Counted from the first letter of the stretch, positions 1-9,512 are shown. The stretch: 64,000 nt of DNA from Xanthobacter flavus (GCF_017875275.1 NZ_JAGGML010000001.1:1426001-1490000); one strand, 5' to 3'. Notes: a model not told the origin generated them from the sequence alone. Made by a program: numbers and translations.

Positions 1-1
1 G

Positions 2-3000
2 CTCTTCATGGGCGGCACCGGGCGCCCGGCGCTGGTTTATCCCGCCCGCAGCGGGCAGACGCTCGCGGAGGCGCCGCGCGGGATCAAGGTCGCCCCCTTC
101 CTCGACCTGGCGCTGGCGGCGACGGCGGCGCTGGCGCAGGTGCATGCGGCGGGCATCATCCACGGGGCGCTGACGCCCGGGCGCGTGCTCATCGAGCCCG
201 ACGGCCGGGTGCGCTTCGCCGATTTCGCGGTTCTCGGCGACCGATCCGTCGCGGAACACGACTTCGCCTATGCCGCCCCCGAGCTGCTGCGCACCGAGCC
301 GGCGGCGGTTGATGCCCGCGTGGATCTCTACGCCCTCGGGGTGATGCTCTATGAACTGCTGGCCGGGCGGCTGCCGCTGACGGCGGCCAGCCTCGCCGAC
401 TGGCTCCATGCGCACGTGGCGATGGACGCCCCCTCCGTCCGGCCGGCCCGGCCGGAGGTGCCCGCCATCATCGACCGCATCCTGCTGAAGCTCATCAGCA
501 AGGAGCCCCGCCAGCGCTACCAGACCGCCGAGGCGCTCCATGCCGATCTGCGGCGGGTGGCACGCACCATCGCCGCCACCGGCGCGGCCGGAGACTTCGT
601 GCTCGCACGCGGCGAGTTCGCCGATCTAACGCGCGCCTCGGCCCATCTGGTCGGGCGCGACCGGGACCGCGCGACGCTGCTCGATGCCCATGCCGCCGCC
701 CGGCGATCGTCGCGCGGGCAGATCGTGCTCGTCACCGGCGAGGCCGGTGCCGGCAAGTCGGCGCTGGTGGACGGAGTGCTCGACACGCTCCGCGATACCG
801 GCGCGCTCTGCACCACGGGCAAGGGCGTGCAGCTGCGTCAGGGCACGCCGTTCGCCCCCGCCGGGCAGGCTTTGCGCAGCGCCATCGCCGCGGTGATGGG
901 CGCCGATGCGGCCCTGCTGGAGGGCGTGCGCGCGCGCCTCGGCACCATCGTGGGCAGCAGCCGGATGCTGGCGGAGCTGGCGCCCGAGGCGACGCTGCTG
1001 CCGCCCGAGACCCACGCGCTGGCGGATGTGCCCGCCCATCTCGCGCAGGCCCGCGCCACCCGCATCGTCGCCGAGACCTTCGCCGCCCTCGCCTCCCCCG
1101 AGGCGCCGCTGGTGCTGTTCCTCGACGACCTGCAATGGTTCGATCAGGCCAGCCTCAACGTGGTGCGCCACCTGTGCGCCGCGCCGCCCCCGCATGTGCT
1201 GCTCATCTGCAGCTATCGGCAGGATGCCGAAGGCCGGGGCGCGTTGAAGGCATTTCTGGAGGTGGCGCGCGGCGCCGGTACGGACCTTCGGGAAGTGCGC
1301 CTCGCGCCGCTGGACCTCCCGCAGACGGCGGACCTCATCGCCCTCACGCTGAACAGCGCGCCCGACGACGTGCGCGCGATGGCCGCCTTCTTTCATCGTG
1401 AAGCCGGCGGCAACCCGTTCCACATCGGCCAGCTGCTCCAGCGCATGCGCGAGGACAGGGCCCTGCGCTTCGATGCCGATGCGCAGGCCTGGCACTTCGA
1501 CCCGCCGCACTTCGACCCGCCCCACCTCGGCCGGCAGCATGAGGTTCTGGAGCTGATGCAGGAGCGCATCGGCGTGCTCCCGCCGCTCCAGCGGGAGGTG
1601 CTGCGGCGCTGCGCGAGCCTCGGCGGGCGCCTGACGACGGGCCTCGCGGCCCAGCTCTGCGGCATCGGCCCCGAGGAGGCGGCGCGAGCGGCGGGCACTC
1701 TCGTGGCCGGCGGCCTTCTGCGCCGCGCGGGAGCCGAGTTCGCCATCGTCCACGACCGGGTGCTGGAAGCGGCCTATGCGGACATGGCGCCCGACCAGCG
1801 GGCCGACATGCACCTCGGCAACGCCCGCTGCCTTGCCGCCGGTGCCGGCGTGCCGGACCGTGCCGTCGCCTTCGACATTGCCGCGCAGGTGGAGCGCTGC
1901 GATCTCGCGCGGCTGGGAGAGGACGACCGCCGCCGGTTCGCGGGCATCGTGCTTCAGGCCGCGCGCACCGCCCGTTCCGCCGGCGATGCCGAACGCGCCC
2001 TCCAGTTCGCCGAGCTGATCGGACGCATGCGGCCCGACGCGGGCGCTGACGATCCGCCGGGCGCCCTCCCCGCCCTCGCTTTCGAAACGGAATGGCTGCG
2101 CTGCGACTGCCTGCTCGCCCTCGCCCGCGTTGAGGAGGCGCTGTCCGGCCTCGACGGGCTGGCGCGGCAGGCCCGCGACCCCATCGACATGGCCGACGTC
2201 TACCGCCTCAGGACCATCGCCCAGACGGTGAAGGGGGCCTACGGGCCGGCCATCGACGCCGCGCTTCAGGGCTTGCGTGTGCTCGACATCGCACTCGATC
2301 CCGCGCCCGCGCCGCAGATGCTGGAGGAGAGCTACCGGCGCTGCCTCGAAAAGCTCGCCGGCGTCAGCATGGACGAGTTGCTCGCCCTCGACGACATGAC
2401 CGACCGCCGCGCGCGATCCGCGCTGGCGCTGCTCTCCACCCTCATCTCGTCCTTCTTCGTGAAGGGCGAGCTGCGCTTCCTGCACGCCATCCGCATCATC
2501 GAGCTGACGCTGGAACACGGGCTGGCGCCGGAGACGGCCTATGGGCTCGCCTGGTTCGGCGTGCTCAGCGCCCACCATTACGGTGCCCACCATCACGACG
2601 CCTACGAGACCGGCACCGCCTATGCCACGGCCGCCTGCACCCTCGCCGCCCGCGACGGCTACGAGGCGCAGCGGACCGCCGCCCTGCTCGCCCTCGATCA
2701 GGTGAGCGTCTGGACAAAGCCCATGCGCACCGCGCTGGACCATGCCCGCGAGGGCGCGCGTGTGGGGCAGGCCGCCGGTGATCTCGGCATGACCTGCTAT
2801 GCCCTCAACCACATCGGCTCAGACCTCATCATCATCGGCGAGCGGCTGGACCGGCTGCGGCCGGAGCTGGTGGAGAGCCTCTCCAAGGTGGCGGAGATCG
2901 GCTACACCGACATCCTCGCCATCCTCACCGCGCAGCTCGGCTTCGTGGACAGCGTGGCGACCGACGAACCGCCCGCGCCGCTCGATCCGCATCTTTCGGC

Positions 3001-4858
3001 GTCCTCCGTCGCCACCCAGTTCTGGGTTCTCCATTACGCCGGTCTGCAAGCCTTCTTCCGGGGCGAGATGGAGACAGCGCTGGACCGGCTCGAAGCCGCC
3101 GACGCGCTGGCCTGGGCCGCGCCGGCGCATATCGACACGGCCAGCTGCTGCTTCTTCCTCGCCCTCGCCCGCGCGCGCGCGGCCGGTGCAGGGCCGCTGC
3201 CCGGGCGGGTCGCCGGCATGGCGGACGCCCGCGCGCGCTTCACCGCCTGGGCCGCGCTCAATCCCGAGACCTTCTCCTGCAAGCACCTGCTGCTGGAAGC
3301 CGAGGCCGCGCGCCTCTCGGGCCAGCTCGGCCCCGCTCTCCTGCTCTACGAGCAGTCCGCGAACGCCGCCGGCGCGGCGGGCTTCATCCACGATCAGGCC
3401 CTCGCCCACGAGCTGGCGGGCCAGTGCTATCTCGATGCCGGCCTGACCGCGCCCGCCCAGGGCTGCCTTCAGGCCGCCGCCCGCTGCTATCGCCAATGGG
3501 GCGCGCACCGCAAGGCGGACGAAATCGGCGCCCGGCTCCCCACCGCGCACGACCCGCACCCGACCGCCGCGCCGGGCCAGATCCAGGACGCGCTCGACCT
3601 CGCCGTGATGTCCGCCACCTCCCAGACGCTGGCCGAGGAGATCGGCCTCGAACAGGTGGTGCGCACGCTGATGAAGAGCATGATCGTCCATGCCGGCGCC
3701 CAGTTCGGCCTCCTGCTGCTGCTGCGCGAGGGGACGCTGGTGGCCGAGGCGGCGGCGCTGGTGCAGAGCCAGGAGCTGGAGATCGTCCTCAAGCCCGGCG
3801 GCGCGCCGGAGGCCCGCGTGCCGCCCTCCGTGCTCAACACGGTGCTGCGGACCGCAAGGCCGATCATCCTCGGCGATGCCGCGCGCGAGGCGGCCGACCG
3901 GGGCCTTGCCATGGGGGAGCGCCCGGTGCGCTCGCTCGCCTGCATCCCGCTCCTCAAGCGCGGCGAGCTGATCGGCATCCTTTATCTAGAAAACGCGCTG
4001 GCCGCCGACGTCTTCACGCCGCGGCGGATGGCGATGCTGGACATCCTCGCGCCGCAGGCCGCCATCTCCCTCGACGCCGCGCGCCTCTATGGCGACCTCA
4101 TGGAGGAGAATCTGCGCCGCGTGCGGGTCGAGTTCGACCTGCGCGAGGCCCGCAGCGAGCTGGCGCAGGCGGCGCAGATGACCGCCATGGGCAGCTTCGC
4201 CACCTCCATCGCCCACGAGGTCAACCAGCCGCTCGGCACCATCGTCGCCCATTCGGACGCGGCGCTGCGCTGGCTCGACCGGCCGGAGCCGGACCTTGGC
4301 GAGGCCACGCGCAGCCTCAAGGGCATCCGCGACGCCGGCCGGCGCGCGGCGGACATCATCAAGGCCCTGCGCGCACTGGTGAAGCCGGGCGCGTCGGAGC
4401 TTTCCCCGCTCCTCATCGAGCGCGTGGTGGAAGAGGTGCTGCGGCTGGTGGGGCCCGACATGCGCGCGCACCAGGTGCAGCTCGACCTCGCCCTCGCCGC
4501 CGCCCCGCGCGCGGTGATGGCGGACGCCGTCCAGATCCAGCAGGTGGTCTTCAACCTCGTCACCAACGCCATCCACGCCATGGAAACCACCCCGCCCGAG
4601 GCCCGCCGCCTGCGCGTCGCGACCTCCGCGCGGGAGGGCCATTTGGAGGTGACCATCACGGACACCGGCTGCGGCATGGCGCCGGAGGTGCTCACCCGCA
4701 TCTTCCGGCCCTTCTTCACCACCAAGGCCGCCGGGATGGGCGTCGGGCTCGCCATCTGCAAATCCATCGTCGAGCGGCATGGCGGCGCGCTGGAGGCCAC
4801 GTCCGAGGCCGGCGCGGGCAGCACCTTCTCCATCCGCATGCCCTTTGCGGTGACCTGA
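2..4858 (+). CDS. Giant hybrid sensor: pseudokinase-AAA ATPase-TPR-GAF-histidine kinase (5' end cut by window)
   Basis: The frame is open from the first complete codon and the first ATG is at base 8. A full-length paralogue at 45268 is about 100 residues longer at its N-terminus, so the true start lies upstream of the window. Counting from the ATG: a Ser/Thr-kinase-like domain (about 1-200) in which the HRDLKP loop reads HGALTP and DFG reads DFA, so catalysis is unlikely; an AAA_16 module with Walker A GEAGAGKS (about 244-251) and Walker B LFLDDLQW; a long helical TPR-like region; a GAF domain (about 1200-1350); HisKA with SIAHEVNQPL (His near 1403); HATPase with DTGCGM and GMGVGL. Families of this build are annotated as trifunctional kinase/ATP-binding/sensor kinases. 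The ligand is unknown. No response regulator gene is adjacent. Confidence 0.9.
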   Translation, partial: LFMGGTGRPALVYPARSGQTLAEAPRGIKVAPFLDLALAATAALAQVHAAGIIHGALTPGRVLIEPDGRVRFADFAVLGDRSVAEHDFAYAAPELLRTEPAAVDARVDLYALGVMLYELLAGRLPLTAASLADWLHAHVAMDAPSVRPARPEVPAIIDRILLKLISKEPRQRYQTAEALHADLRRVARTIAATGAAGDFVLARGEFADLTRASAHLVGRDRDRATLLDAHAAARRSSRGQIVLVTGEAGAGKSALVDGVLDTLRDTGALCTTGKGVQLRQGTPFAPAGQALRSAIAAVMGADAALLEGVRARLGTIVGSSRMLAELAPEATLLPPETHALADVPAHLAQARATRIVAETFAALASPEAPLVLFLDDLQWFDQASLNVVRHLCAAPPPHVLLICSYRQDAEGRGALKAFLEVARGAGTDLREVRLAPLDLPQTADLIALTLNSAPDDVRAMAAFFHREAGGNPFHIGQLLQRMREDRALRFDADAQAWHFDPPHFDPPHLGRQHEVLELMQERIGVLPPLQREVLRRCASLGGRLTTGLAAQLCGIGPEEAARAAGTLVAGGLLRRAGAEFAIVHDRVLEAAYADMAPDQRADMHLGNARCLAAGAGVPDRAVAFDIAAQVERCDLARLGEDDRRRFAGIVLQAARTARSAGDAERALQFAELIGRMRPDAGADDPPGALPALAFETEWLRCDCLLALARVEEALSGLDGLARQARDPIDMADVYRLRTIAQTVKGAYGPAIDAALQGLRVLDIALDPAPAPQMLEESYRRCLEKLAGVSMDELLALDDMTDRRARSALALLSTLISSFFVKGELRFLHAIRIIELTLEHGLAPETAYGLAWFGVLSAHHYGAHHHDAYETGTAYATAACTLAARDGYEAQRTAALLALDQVSVWTKPMRTALDHAREGARVGQAAGDLGMTCYALNHIGSDLIIIGERLDRLRPELVESLSKVAEIGYTDILAILTAQLGFVDSVATDEPPAPLDPHLSASSVATQFWVLHYAGLQAFFRGEMETALDRLEAADALAWAAPAHIDTASCCFFLALARARAAGAGPLPGRVAGMADARARFTAWAALNPETFSCKHLLLEAEAARLSGQLGPALLLYEQSANAAGAAGFIHDQALAHELAGQCYLDAGLTAPAQGCLQAAARCYRQWGAHRKADEIGARLPTAHDPHPTAAPGQIQDALDLAVMSATSQTLAEEIGLEQVVRTLMKSMIVHAGAQFGLLLLLREGTLVAEAAALVQSQELEIVLKPGGAPEARVPPSVLNTVLRTARPIILGDAAREAADRGLAMGERPVRSLACIPLLKRGELIGILYLENALAADVFTPRRMAMLDILAPQAAISLDAARLYGDLMEENLRRVRVEFDLREARSELAQAAQMTAMGSFATSIAHEVNQPLGTIVAHSDAALRWLDRPEPDLGEATRSLKGIRDAGRRAADIIKALRALVKPGASELSPLLIERVVEEVLRLVGPDMRAHQVQLDLALAAAPRAVMADAVQIQQVVFNLVTNAIHAMETTPPEARRLRVATSAREGHLEVTITDTGCGMAPEVLTRIFRPFFTTKAAGMGVGLAICKSIVERHGGALEATSEAGAGSTFSIRMPFAVT
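1493..1522 (+). repeat. 15-bp in-frame tandem duplication in the giant kinase
   Basis: CACTTCGACCCGCCG (1493-1507) is followed directly by a copy differing at the last base (1508-1522). It encodes two consecutive HFDPP units. The paralogous kinase at 45268 lacks the duplication at the matching place. It looks like a recent replication-slippage expansion between the AAA module and the helical region, with no obvious functional role. Confidence 0.8.
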
Positions 4859-4869
4859 CGCGCGGGCGT

Positions 4870-4898
4870 CATACCAACATCTCGTGCCCCCATACCAA
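4870..4898 (+). promoter_or_regulatory. Tandem CATACCAA half-sites before oxalate decarboxylase
   Basis: CATACCAA occurs at 4870-4877 and again at 4891-4898, a 21-bp period, or two helical turns. Each is the left half of the YATAC-N4-GTWTR palindrome found elsewhere in the window. The second copy ends 145 bp before the oxalate decarboxylase ATG, the same distance range as the full sites. Neither has a good right half, so this is a weaker member of the set. Confidence 0.4.
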
Positions 4899-5043
4899 GA
4901 CGGCGCCGCCCGGTCTTCAGGTGTTATGGCGCGACGGGCCAGCGACGCGCACTCTTATCCGGCATTCGACATGTCATGCCGAAGTCGAGGCTCAAAGCAA
5001 AGCCCACGCCATCACCTTGCCCAAAGACCGTAAAGGAGCAGCC

Positions 5044-6237
5044 ATGGCCAACGACGCCAAACAGCCCGCCGGTTTCTACAGCGCCCTCGCCCAGGAAACC
5101 GCCACGGCCGAGCGCAATGTCTCGGCGACCAATACGGGGCCGAAGAACCGCGCCCTCATGGCGCTCAACCCCAGCTCGGACGTGCCGCCGCCCACCGATC
5201 ACGGCGTGGTCGAGCCCTTCTGGTACTCCTTCGATCTCACCCACCGCCGCGTGCAGGACGGAGGGTGGACCCATCAGGTCACCTCGCGCGAGCTTCCGGT
5301 CTCGAAGGATATCGCCGGCGTCAACATGCGCCTCACCCGTGGCAGCTTCCGCGAGCTGCACTGGCACCTCGCGGACGAGTGGGCGATCATGCTCTCCGGC
5401 CGCGCGCGGGTGACGGTGTTCACGACGGACGGCGCCCTGTTCGTGGACGACGTGGGCGAGGGCGACCTCTGGCTCTTCCCGGCCGGCGCGCCGCACTCCA
5501 TCCAGGCCCTCGGTGAGGACGGCTGCGAATTCCTGCTCGTCTTCAACCAGGGCGACTTCTCAGAGGAAAGCACGCTGCTTCTTTCCGACTGGCTCAAGCA
5601 TACCCCGCCCGAAATACTGGAGAAGAACTTCGGCCTCGATGCCGAGGCCATCGCGCGGCTGCCCAAGGGCGAACCGCTCTACATCTTCTCCGCCGCCGAG
5701 CCGACCAATACGCTCGACCAGGACATCGCCGAGGTGGCGCGCCACGCCGAGACGCCGAGAATCTCCTACACCTTCAAGGCGAGCACCATGACGCCCACGC
5801 GGGAAAGCGCATCGGGCACGGTGAAGGTCATCGATTCCCGCAACTTCCCGGCCTCGCAGAAGATCGCCTCCGCCATCGTGACGGTGAAGCCGGGATGCAT
5901 CCGCGAGCTGCACTGGCACCCCAACGGCAGCGAATGGCAATACTGGATCAAGGGACGCGGCCGCATGACCGTGTTCCCCGGCCAGGAAGCGGCCCGCACG
6001 ATGGATTTCAGCTCCAACGACGTGGGCTTCGTGCAGAACATGGCCGGCCATTACATCGAGAATACCGGAGATGAGGATCTCGTCTTCCTCGAACTGTTCG
6101 TGGCGCCCGAATTCCACGACATCTCCCTGAACCGCTGGCTGCGCGCGCTACCCGAACAGGTGGTGATGGACCACACCCACCTCACGGCCGGGGAGATCGC
6201 CAAAATCCCCACCGGCCACCATCCCCTCCTCCCGTGA
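5044..6237 (+). CDS. oxdC: Bicupin oxalate decarboxylase
   Basis: A 397-residue protein with two cupin domains. It likely converts oxalate to formate and CO2 with Mn, consuming a proton. Each domain carries the metal-binding signature: RELHWH at 103-108 with E112, and RELHWH at 287-292 with E297; each has a later cupin His (PAGAPH, NMAGH). The lid loop reads SEES (173-176), close to the SENS lid that separates decarboxylase from oxidase in Bacillus OxdC. The start at 5044 has AAGGAG just upstream. The reading frame stays open far back into the kinase gene, but that part is out of phase with the kinase and not coding. No signal peptide is visible, so the enzyme should be cytoplasmic. The half-sites upstream hint at stress control. 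Confidence 0.9.
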   Translation: MANDAKQPAGFYSALAQETATAERNVSATNTGPKNRALMALNPSSDVPPPTDHGVVEPFWYSFDLTHRRVQDGGWTHQVTSRELPVSKDIAGVNMRLTRGSFRELHWHLADEWAIMLSGRARVTVFTTDGALFVDDVGEGDLWLFPAGAPHSIQALGEDGCEFLLVFNQGDFSEESTLLLSDWLKHTPPEILEKNFGLDAEAIARLPKGEPLYIFSAAEPTNTLDQDIAEVARHAETPRISYTFKASTMTPTRESASGTVKVIDSRNFPASQKIASAIVTVKPGCIRELHWHPNGSEWQYWIKGRGRMTVFPGQEAARTMDFSSNDVGFVQNMAGHYIENTGDEDLVFLELFVAPEFHDISLNRWLRALPEQVVMDHTHLTAGEIAKIPTGHHPLLP

Positions 6238-6245
6238 TCCGGGAG

Positions 6246-6277
6246 GGCGACCGGCGGTGTCCGCGCCGCCGGTCGCC
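6246..6277 (+). terminator. Strong GC hairpin after oxalate decarboxylase
   Basis: A perfect 12-bp stem, GGCGACCGGCGG (6246-6257) against CCGCCGGTCGCC (6266-6277) with an 8-nt loop, starts 8 bases after the oxdC stop. There is no U-tract, so it may be a weak terminator or an mRNA-stabilising hairpin. Confidence 0.45.
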
Positions 6278-6339
6278 AGTAAAACCCGCCTCAGCCCAGT
6301 CTTGGGAGCCCCGGCCCGCGTAGAACCCGCGAGGACGCC

Positions 6340-7065
6340 ATGACGTTTCTCGGCTATCCGCCAGCCTCTTCGGCCGATCCGACGCCGGCGCCGCCCGCCC
6401 CGCCGCCGGTGAGATCAGCCGCCCCCGTTCCGCTCGATATGGCGCATCCCGCAGTGTTCGGCGCCCTGCTCACCGCCGTCGCCGGTTTTCTGGATGTCGT
6501 GGCCTATGTGACATTCAGTCATCTCTACGTGTCCTTCATGAGCGGCAACAGCATTCACCTGGGAATAGCGCTCGCCACCTTGCGCATTCCAGATATCGCA
6601 GCCATTTCCGGAGTCGTAGCCGCGTTCGTCTTCGGCGCTTCGGCCGGAACGCTGCTTCACGATCATGCCGGCGTGCGGCTGCTGCCGCTGGCGCTCGGCA
6701 TCGAGGCCGGGCTTCTCCTCCTCGCCGCCGCCGCGTCGAGCATCGCGCTGTCCACGATCAGCCTTCTGCCCGTCGCGCTTGCCATGGGCCTGCAGAACAG
6801 CCTCCATCAGACGTCGGGACAGACGTCGGTCGGCAAGGGCTTCGTCAGCGGCGAACTCGTCCGCCTCGGCCAGTCCATTGCCCGGCTGCGCGCACGCGCG
6901 GCGGACCCCGCCGGCACGGCGACCCTTTTTCTCGGCTGGATCGCCTTCGTCGCCGGCGCGGCGGGCGGCGCGCTCCTCATCACGCCGCTCGGCCCCGCTG
7001 CCTGCCTGCTCATCGCGGCGGCCATTCTGGTGGCGATGTTGGTTGCCGATTTATTCCGGCATTGA
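6340..7065 (+). CDS. YoaK/DUF1275 family membrane protein
   Basis: A 241-residue integral membrane protein. After a Pro/Ala-rich N-terminus (1-35), about six hydrophobic segments follow. The family's conserved start is visible in the first helix region: GFLDVVAYVTFSHLYVSFMSGN, beginning near residue 49 (shown here as its core, AYVTFSHL and SFMSGN). The central segment has a further polar patch at MGLQNS. Function in this family is unknown; a transporter-like role is often guessed. GAGGA lies 7 bp before the ATG. It stands alone between oxdC and the ABC transporter operon, with no clear partner. Confidence 0.85.
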   Translation: MTFLGYPPASSADPTPAPPAPPPVRSAAPVPLDMAHPAVFGALLTAVAGFLDVVAYVTFSHLYVSFMSGNSIHLGIALATLRIPDIAAISGVVAAFVFGASAGTLLHDHAGVRLLPLALGIEAGLLLLAAAASSIALSTISLLPVALAMGLQNSLHQTSGQTSVGKGFVSGELVRLGQSIARLRARAADPAGTATLFLGWIAFVAGAAGGALLITPLGPAACLLIAAAILVAMLVADLFRH

Positions 7066-7154
7066 AAAGGCTTGGGCGGCCCGCTCCGACGCCGAGCGTG
7101 CAGGCGCCGAACCATTTTTCGCGCCTTGCCCGTCACATCCCGCCGCGAACCGCC

Positions 7155-7200
7155 TTGACGCAGATCACCTCCCATGCGAATAGTGATCGAACGATAAATA
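7155..7200 (+). promoter_or_regulatory. Sigma-70-type promoter with overlapping TetR-type operator (site A)
   Basis: A -35-like TTGACG (7155-7160) is followed by a -10-like AATAGT (7179-7184). Overlapping the latter is an imperfect palindrome: ATAGTGATCG (7181-7190), AA, then CGATAAATA (7193 on). The same TTGACG-to-operator spacing of 25-26 bp recurs before the genes at 15390 and 45268. The operator ends 22 bp before the substrate-binding protein ATG, a typical repressor position. Confidence 0.65.
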
Positions 7201-7221
7201 AAAATCGTCCGGGAGGATTAC

Positions 7222-8448
7222 ATGATCTCAAGGAGAGGATTCCTGGGAGCGACAGCGGCTGCCGTCTCCTATGGCGCGCTGCCCGCGATGGCCCAGCAAC
7301 AGCCCATTCGCATCGGCATGCTCACGATCAAATCCGGCGCCCTCGCCGCAGGCGGCCGGCAGATGGAGGACGGCTTCCGCCTCTTCCTGCGCGAGCGCGC
7401 CGAACGTGTCGCCGGGCGTCCGGTGGAATTCATCGTCGCCGATACGGGCGGCCAGCCGGCGCTCGCCAAGACGCGGGCGCAGGAGCTGGTGCAGCGCTCC
7501 GGCGTGCAGGTGGTGGTGGGGCCGGTGGCGGCCTTCGAGGCTCTGGCGATCAACGATTACTTGCAGGAGGCGGAAGTTCCCTTCCTGTGCTGCTCGGCCG
7601 CCGCGGAAGACCTGACCCAGCGCCGCCTGAACCCCTGGTTCGTGCGCACCTCGTCCACCTCCGCCCAACCCTGCCACCCGCTCGGTGACTATGTGGCGCG
7701 GGAGCTGAAGTACAAGAAGATCGTCGCCATCGCCGATGATTTCGCCTTCGGCCAGGAGCAGACGTCAGGGTTCCAGCGCACATTCGAGGCGGCCGGCGGC
7801 ACCCTCGTCAAGAAGTTGTGGGCGCCGCTCAACGTGGCGGACTATGGCTCCTACATCTCGCAGATCGGCGAGCCCGATGCCGTCTTCGCCGCCTTCGCCG
7901 GGGCGAACGGCCTTCGCTTCCTGCGGCAGTATTCGGAATATGGCCTGAAGGGGAAAATCCCCCTCATCGGCTCCATGACCACGGTGGACGAGGGCGTGCT
8001 GCACAGCATGGGCGACGAGGCCATCGGCATCATCTCCGCCGGCTGGTATTCGGCCGCGCTGCCGGGCGAGGCCAACGCGCGCTTCGTCGCCGCGCTGCGC
8101 AAGCAGACGGGCGTTGATCCCGGCTTCTATTCCGAAGGCGCATACTCGGCCGGCCTCGCGCTCGAGGCCGCTCTCAAAGTGGTGGACGGCAAGATCGAGG
8201 ACAAGCAGGCCTTCATGAACGCCCTGCGCAAGGTGGACATCAAGGACGATCCGCGTGGCCCGTGGCGGCTCGATGCTTACGGCAATCCCATCGAGAACAT
8301 CTACATCCGCAAGACGGAACGTCGCGACGGAAGGCTGATGAACACGGTGATCAAGACCTACGAGAACGTCTCGCAGTTCTGGACCTACAAGCCGGAAGCC
8401 TTCCTTGCCGCGCCGGTCTACTCGCGCGGCGAGCCCACCAAGCTCTGA
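7222..8448 (+). CDS. Branched-chain-type ABC transporter substrate-binding protein
   Basis: A 408-residue periplasmic type-I binding protein of the HAAT (LivJ-like, Peripla_BP_6) family. The N-terminus has the twin-arginine-like motif SRRGFLG and a hydrophobic stretch ending in AMAQ, so it is exported, possibly by Tat. GGGAGGA sits 6 bp before the ATG. It heads an operon in which amidohydrolase, aldehyde dehydrogenase, two permeases and two ATPases follow in the same direction. This architecture is usual for uptake of amino acids, amides or aromatic acids, and the ligand cannot be read from sequence. The flanking catabolic enzymes suggest a small organic acid or N-heterocycle. Site A controls the promoter. 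Confidence 0.9.
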   Translation: MISRRGFLGATAAAVSYGALPAMAQQQPIRIGMLTIKSGALAAGGRQMEDGFRLFLRERAERVAGRPVEFIVADTGGQPALAKTRAQELVQRSGVQVVVGPVAAFEALAINDYLQEAEVPFLCCSAAAEDLTQRRLNPWFVRTSSTSAQPCHPLGDYVARELKYKKIVAIADDFAFGQEQTSGFQRTFEAAGGTLVKKLWAPLNVADYGSYISQIGEPDAVFAAFAGANGLRFLRQYSEYGLKGKIPLIGSMTTVDEGVLHSMGDEAIGIISAGWYSAALPGEANARFVAALRKQTGVDPGFYSEGAYSAGLALEAALKVVDGKIEDKQAFMNALRKVDIKDDPRGPWRLDAYGNPIENIYIRKTERRDGRLMNTVIKTYENVSQFWTYKPEAFLAAPVYSRGEPTKL

Positions 8449-8498
8449 GCGCGCGCCGCCCCGCGGCACCCCTGCCCCACCCTTGCGAGCACGGTTCC

Positions 8499-9482
8499 AT
8501 GATCGTCGACGCCCACAACCATGTCATGCCGGAGGCCATCATCCGGCACCTCGAAACCCAAGCGGATGTCTTCGGCGTCCGGGTGGACCGGGCGGAGGGC
8601 GCAACGCGCCTCGCCCACCGGGAGGGCTTCGCCTATCCCCTGTTCGAGGAGTTTCTCACCCCCTCGGCGAAGATCGAGGCGCTGGACCGCCGGGGCCTCG
8701 ACGCCGCGATCATCTCGCCCTCGCCCACCCTGTTCTTCTACCGCGTTCCGCCGCAGGCGGAGGTGGCGTTCGTGCGGCGTCTCAATGACGAGATCGCGAC
8801 CTTCGCCTCCGCAGCGCCCCAGCGCCTTCGGCCCATGGGCACCCTGCCCATGCAGTCGCCCGACGCGGCGGTGGCGGAGCTGGAGCGCATCGTCGCCGAT
8901 CTCGGCATGCGCGCGGTGATGATCGGCTGCCACATCGACGGCGCCGCCCTCTCCGAGCCGAAGTTCCGGCCCGTGCTGCGGCGCGCCGCGGAACTGGGCG
9001 TGCTCATCCTCACCCACCCCTATTACTTCGGAACCAAGGCGGGCTTCGAGAAATACTACCTCACGAACCTTGCCGGAAATCCGCTCGACACGGCCATCAT
9101 GGCGGCTGACCTGATCTTCGGCGGGGTGATGGACGAGCTTCCCGACCTGAAGGTCGCGCTCTCCCACGGCGGCGGCTTCCTGCCCTATCAGATCGGCCGC
9201 CTCGTCCACGGCTGGAAGGTGCGGCGCGAGGCGCAGACCATTCCGACCTCGCCGAAGGAGCTGTTCCGGCGCTTCTATTTCGACACCATCACCCATGATG
9301 CCGGGGCGCTCGCCTATCTCATCGATCTCGTCGGGCCGGAGCATGTGCTGCTCGGCACCGACATCCCCTTCGACATGGCGGACGAGACCGCGCTCGACAC
9401 GCTCGACGCCGTGCCCGGCCTCTCCGCCGATGCGCGCGCCCGCATCGCCGGCGGCAACGCCTGGGCTCTGACCGGCGGCTGA
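8499..9482 (+). CDS. Amidohydrolase family protein (ACMSD-like)
   Basis: A 327-residue TIM-barrel metal-dependent hydrolase or decarboxylase of the ACMSD (amidohydrolase_2) family. Visible metal-site features are the N-terminal DAHNH (4-8), the strand-end LTHPYYFG, SHGGGFLPYQIGR and the C-terminal GTDIPFD, where the Asp should bind metal. Family members decarboxylate 2-amino-3-carboxymuconate semialdehyde, gamma-resorcylate and similar acids, or hydrolyse lactones. The next gene is an aldehyde dehydrogenase, as in aminomuconate-type pathways, but no ring-cleaving dioxygenase is nearby, so the substrate stays open. The start was set at the ATG 50 bp after the previous stop, because the N-terminal metal motif begins there. 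Confidence 0.85.
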   Translation: MIVDAHNHVMPEAIIRHLETQADVFGVRVDRAEGATRLAHREGFAYPLFEEFLTPSAKIEALDRRGLDAAIISPSPTLFFYRVPPQAEVAFVRRLNDEIATFASAAPQRLRPMGTLPMQSPDAAVAELERIVADLGMRAVMIGCHIDGAALSEPKFRPVLRRAAELGVLILTHPYYFGTKAGFEKYYLTNLAGNPLDTAIMAADLIFGGVMDELPDLKVALSHGGGFLPYQIGRLVHGWKVRREAQTIPTSPKELFRRFYFDTITHDAGALAYLIDLVGPEHVLLGTDIPFDMADETALDTLDAVPGLSADARARIAGGNAWALTGG

Positions 9483-9512
9483 CCGCCGCATCCCGACGAA
9501 ACGGAGACACAC

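Noticed and set aside
3424-6237. An apparent 937-residue fusion running from inside the first kinase into oxalate decarboxylase
   Set aside because: The first 540 codons are out of frame with the kinase and of shadow composition; conserved cupin sequence begins only after the ATG at 5044, which has its own ribosome site.
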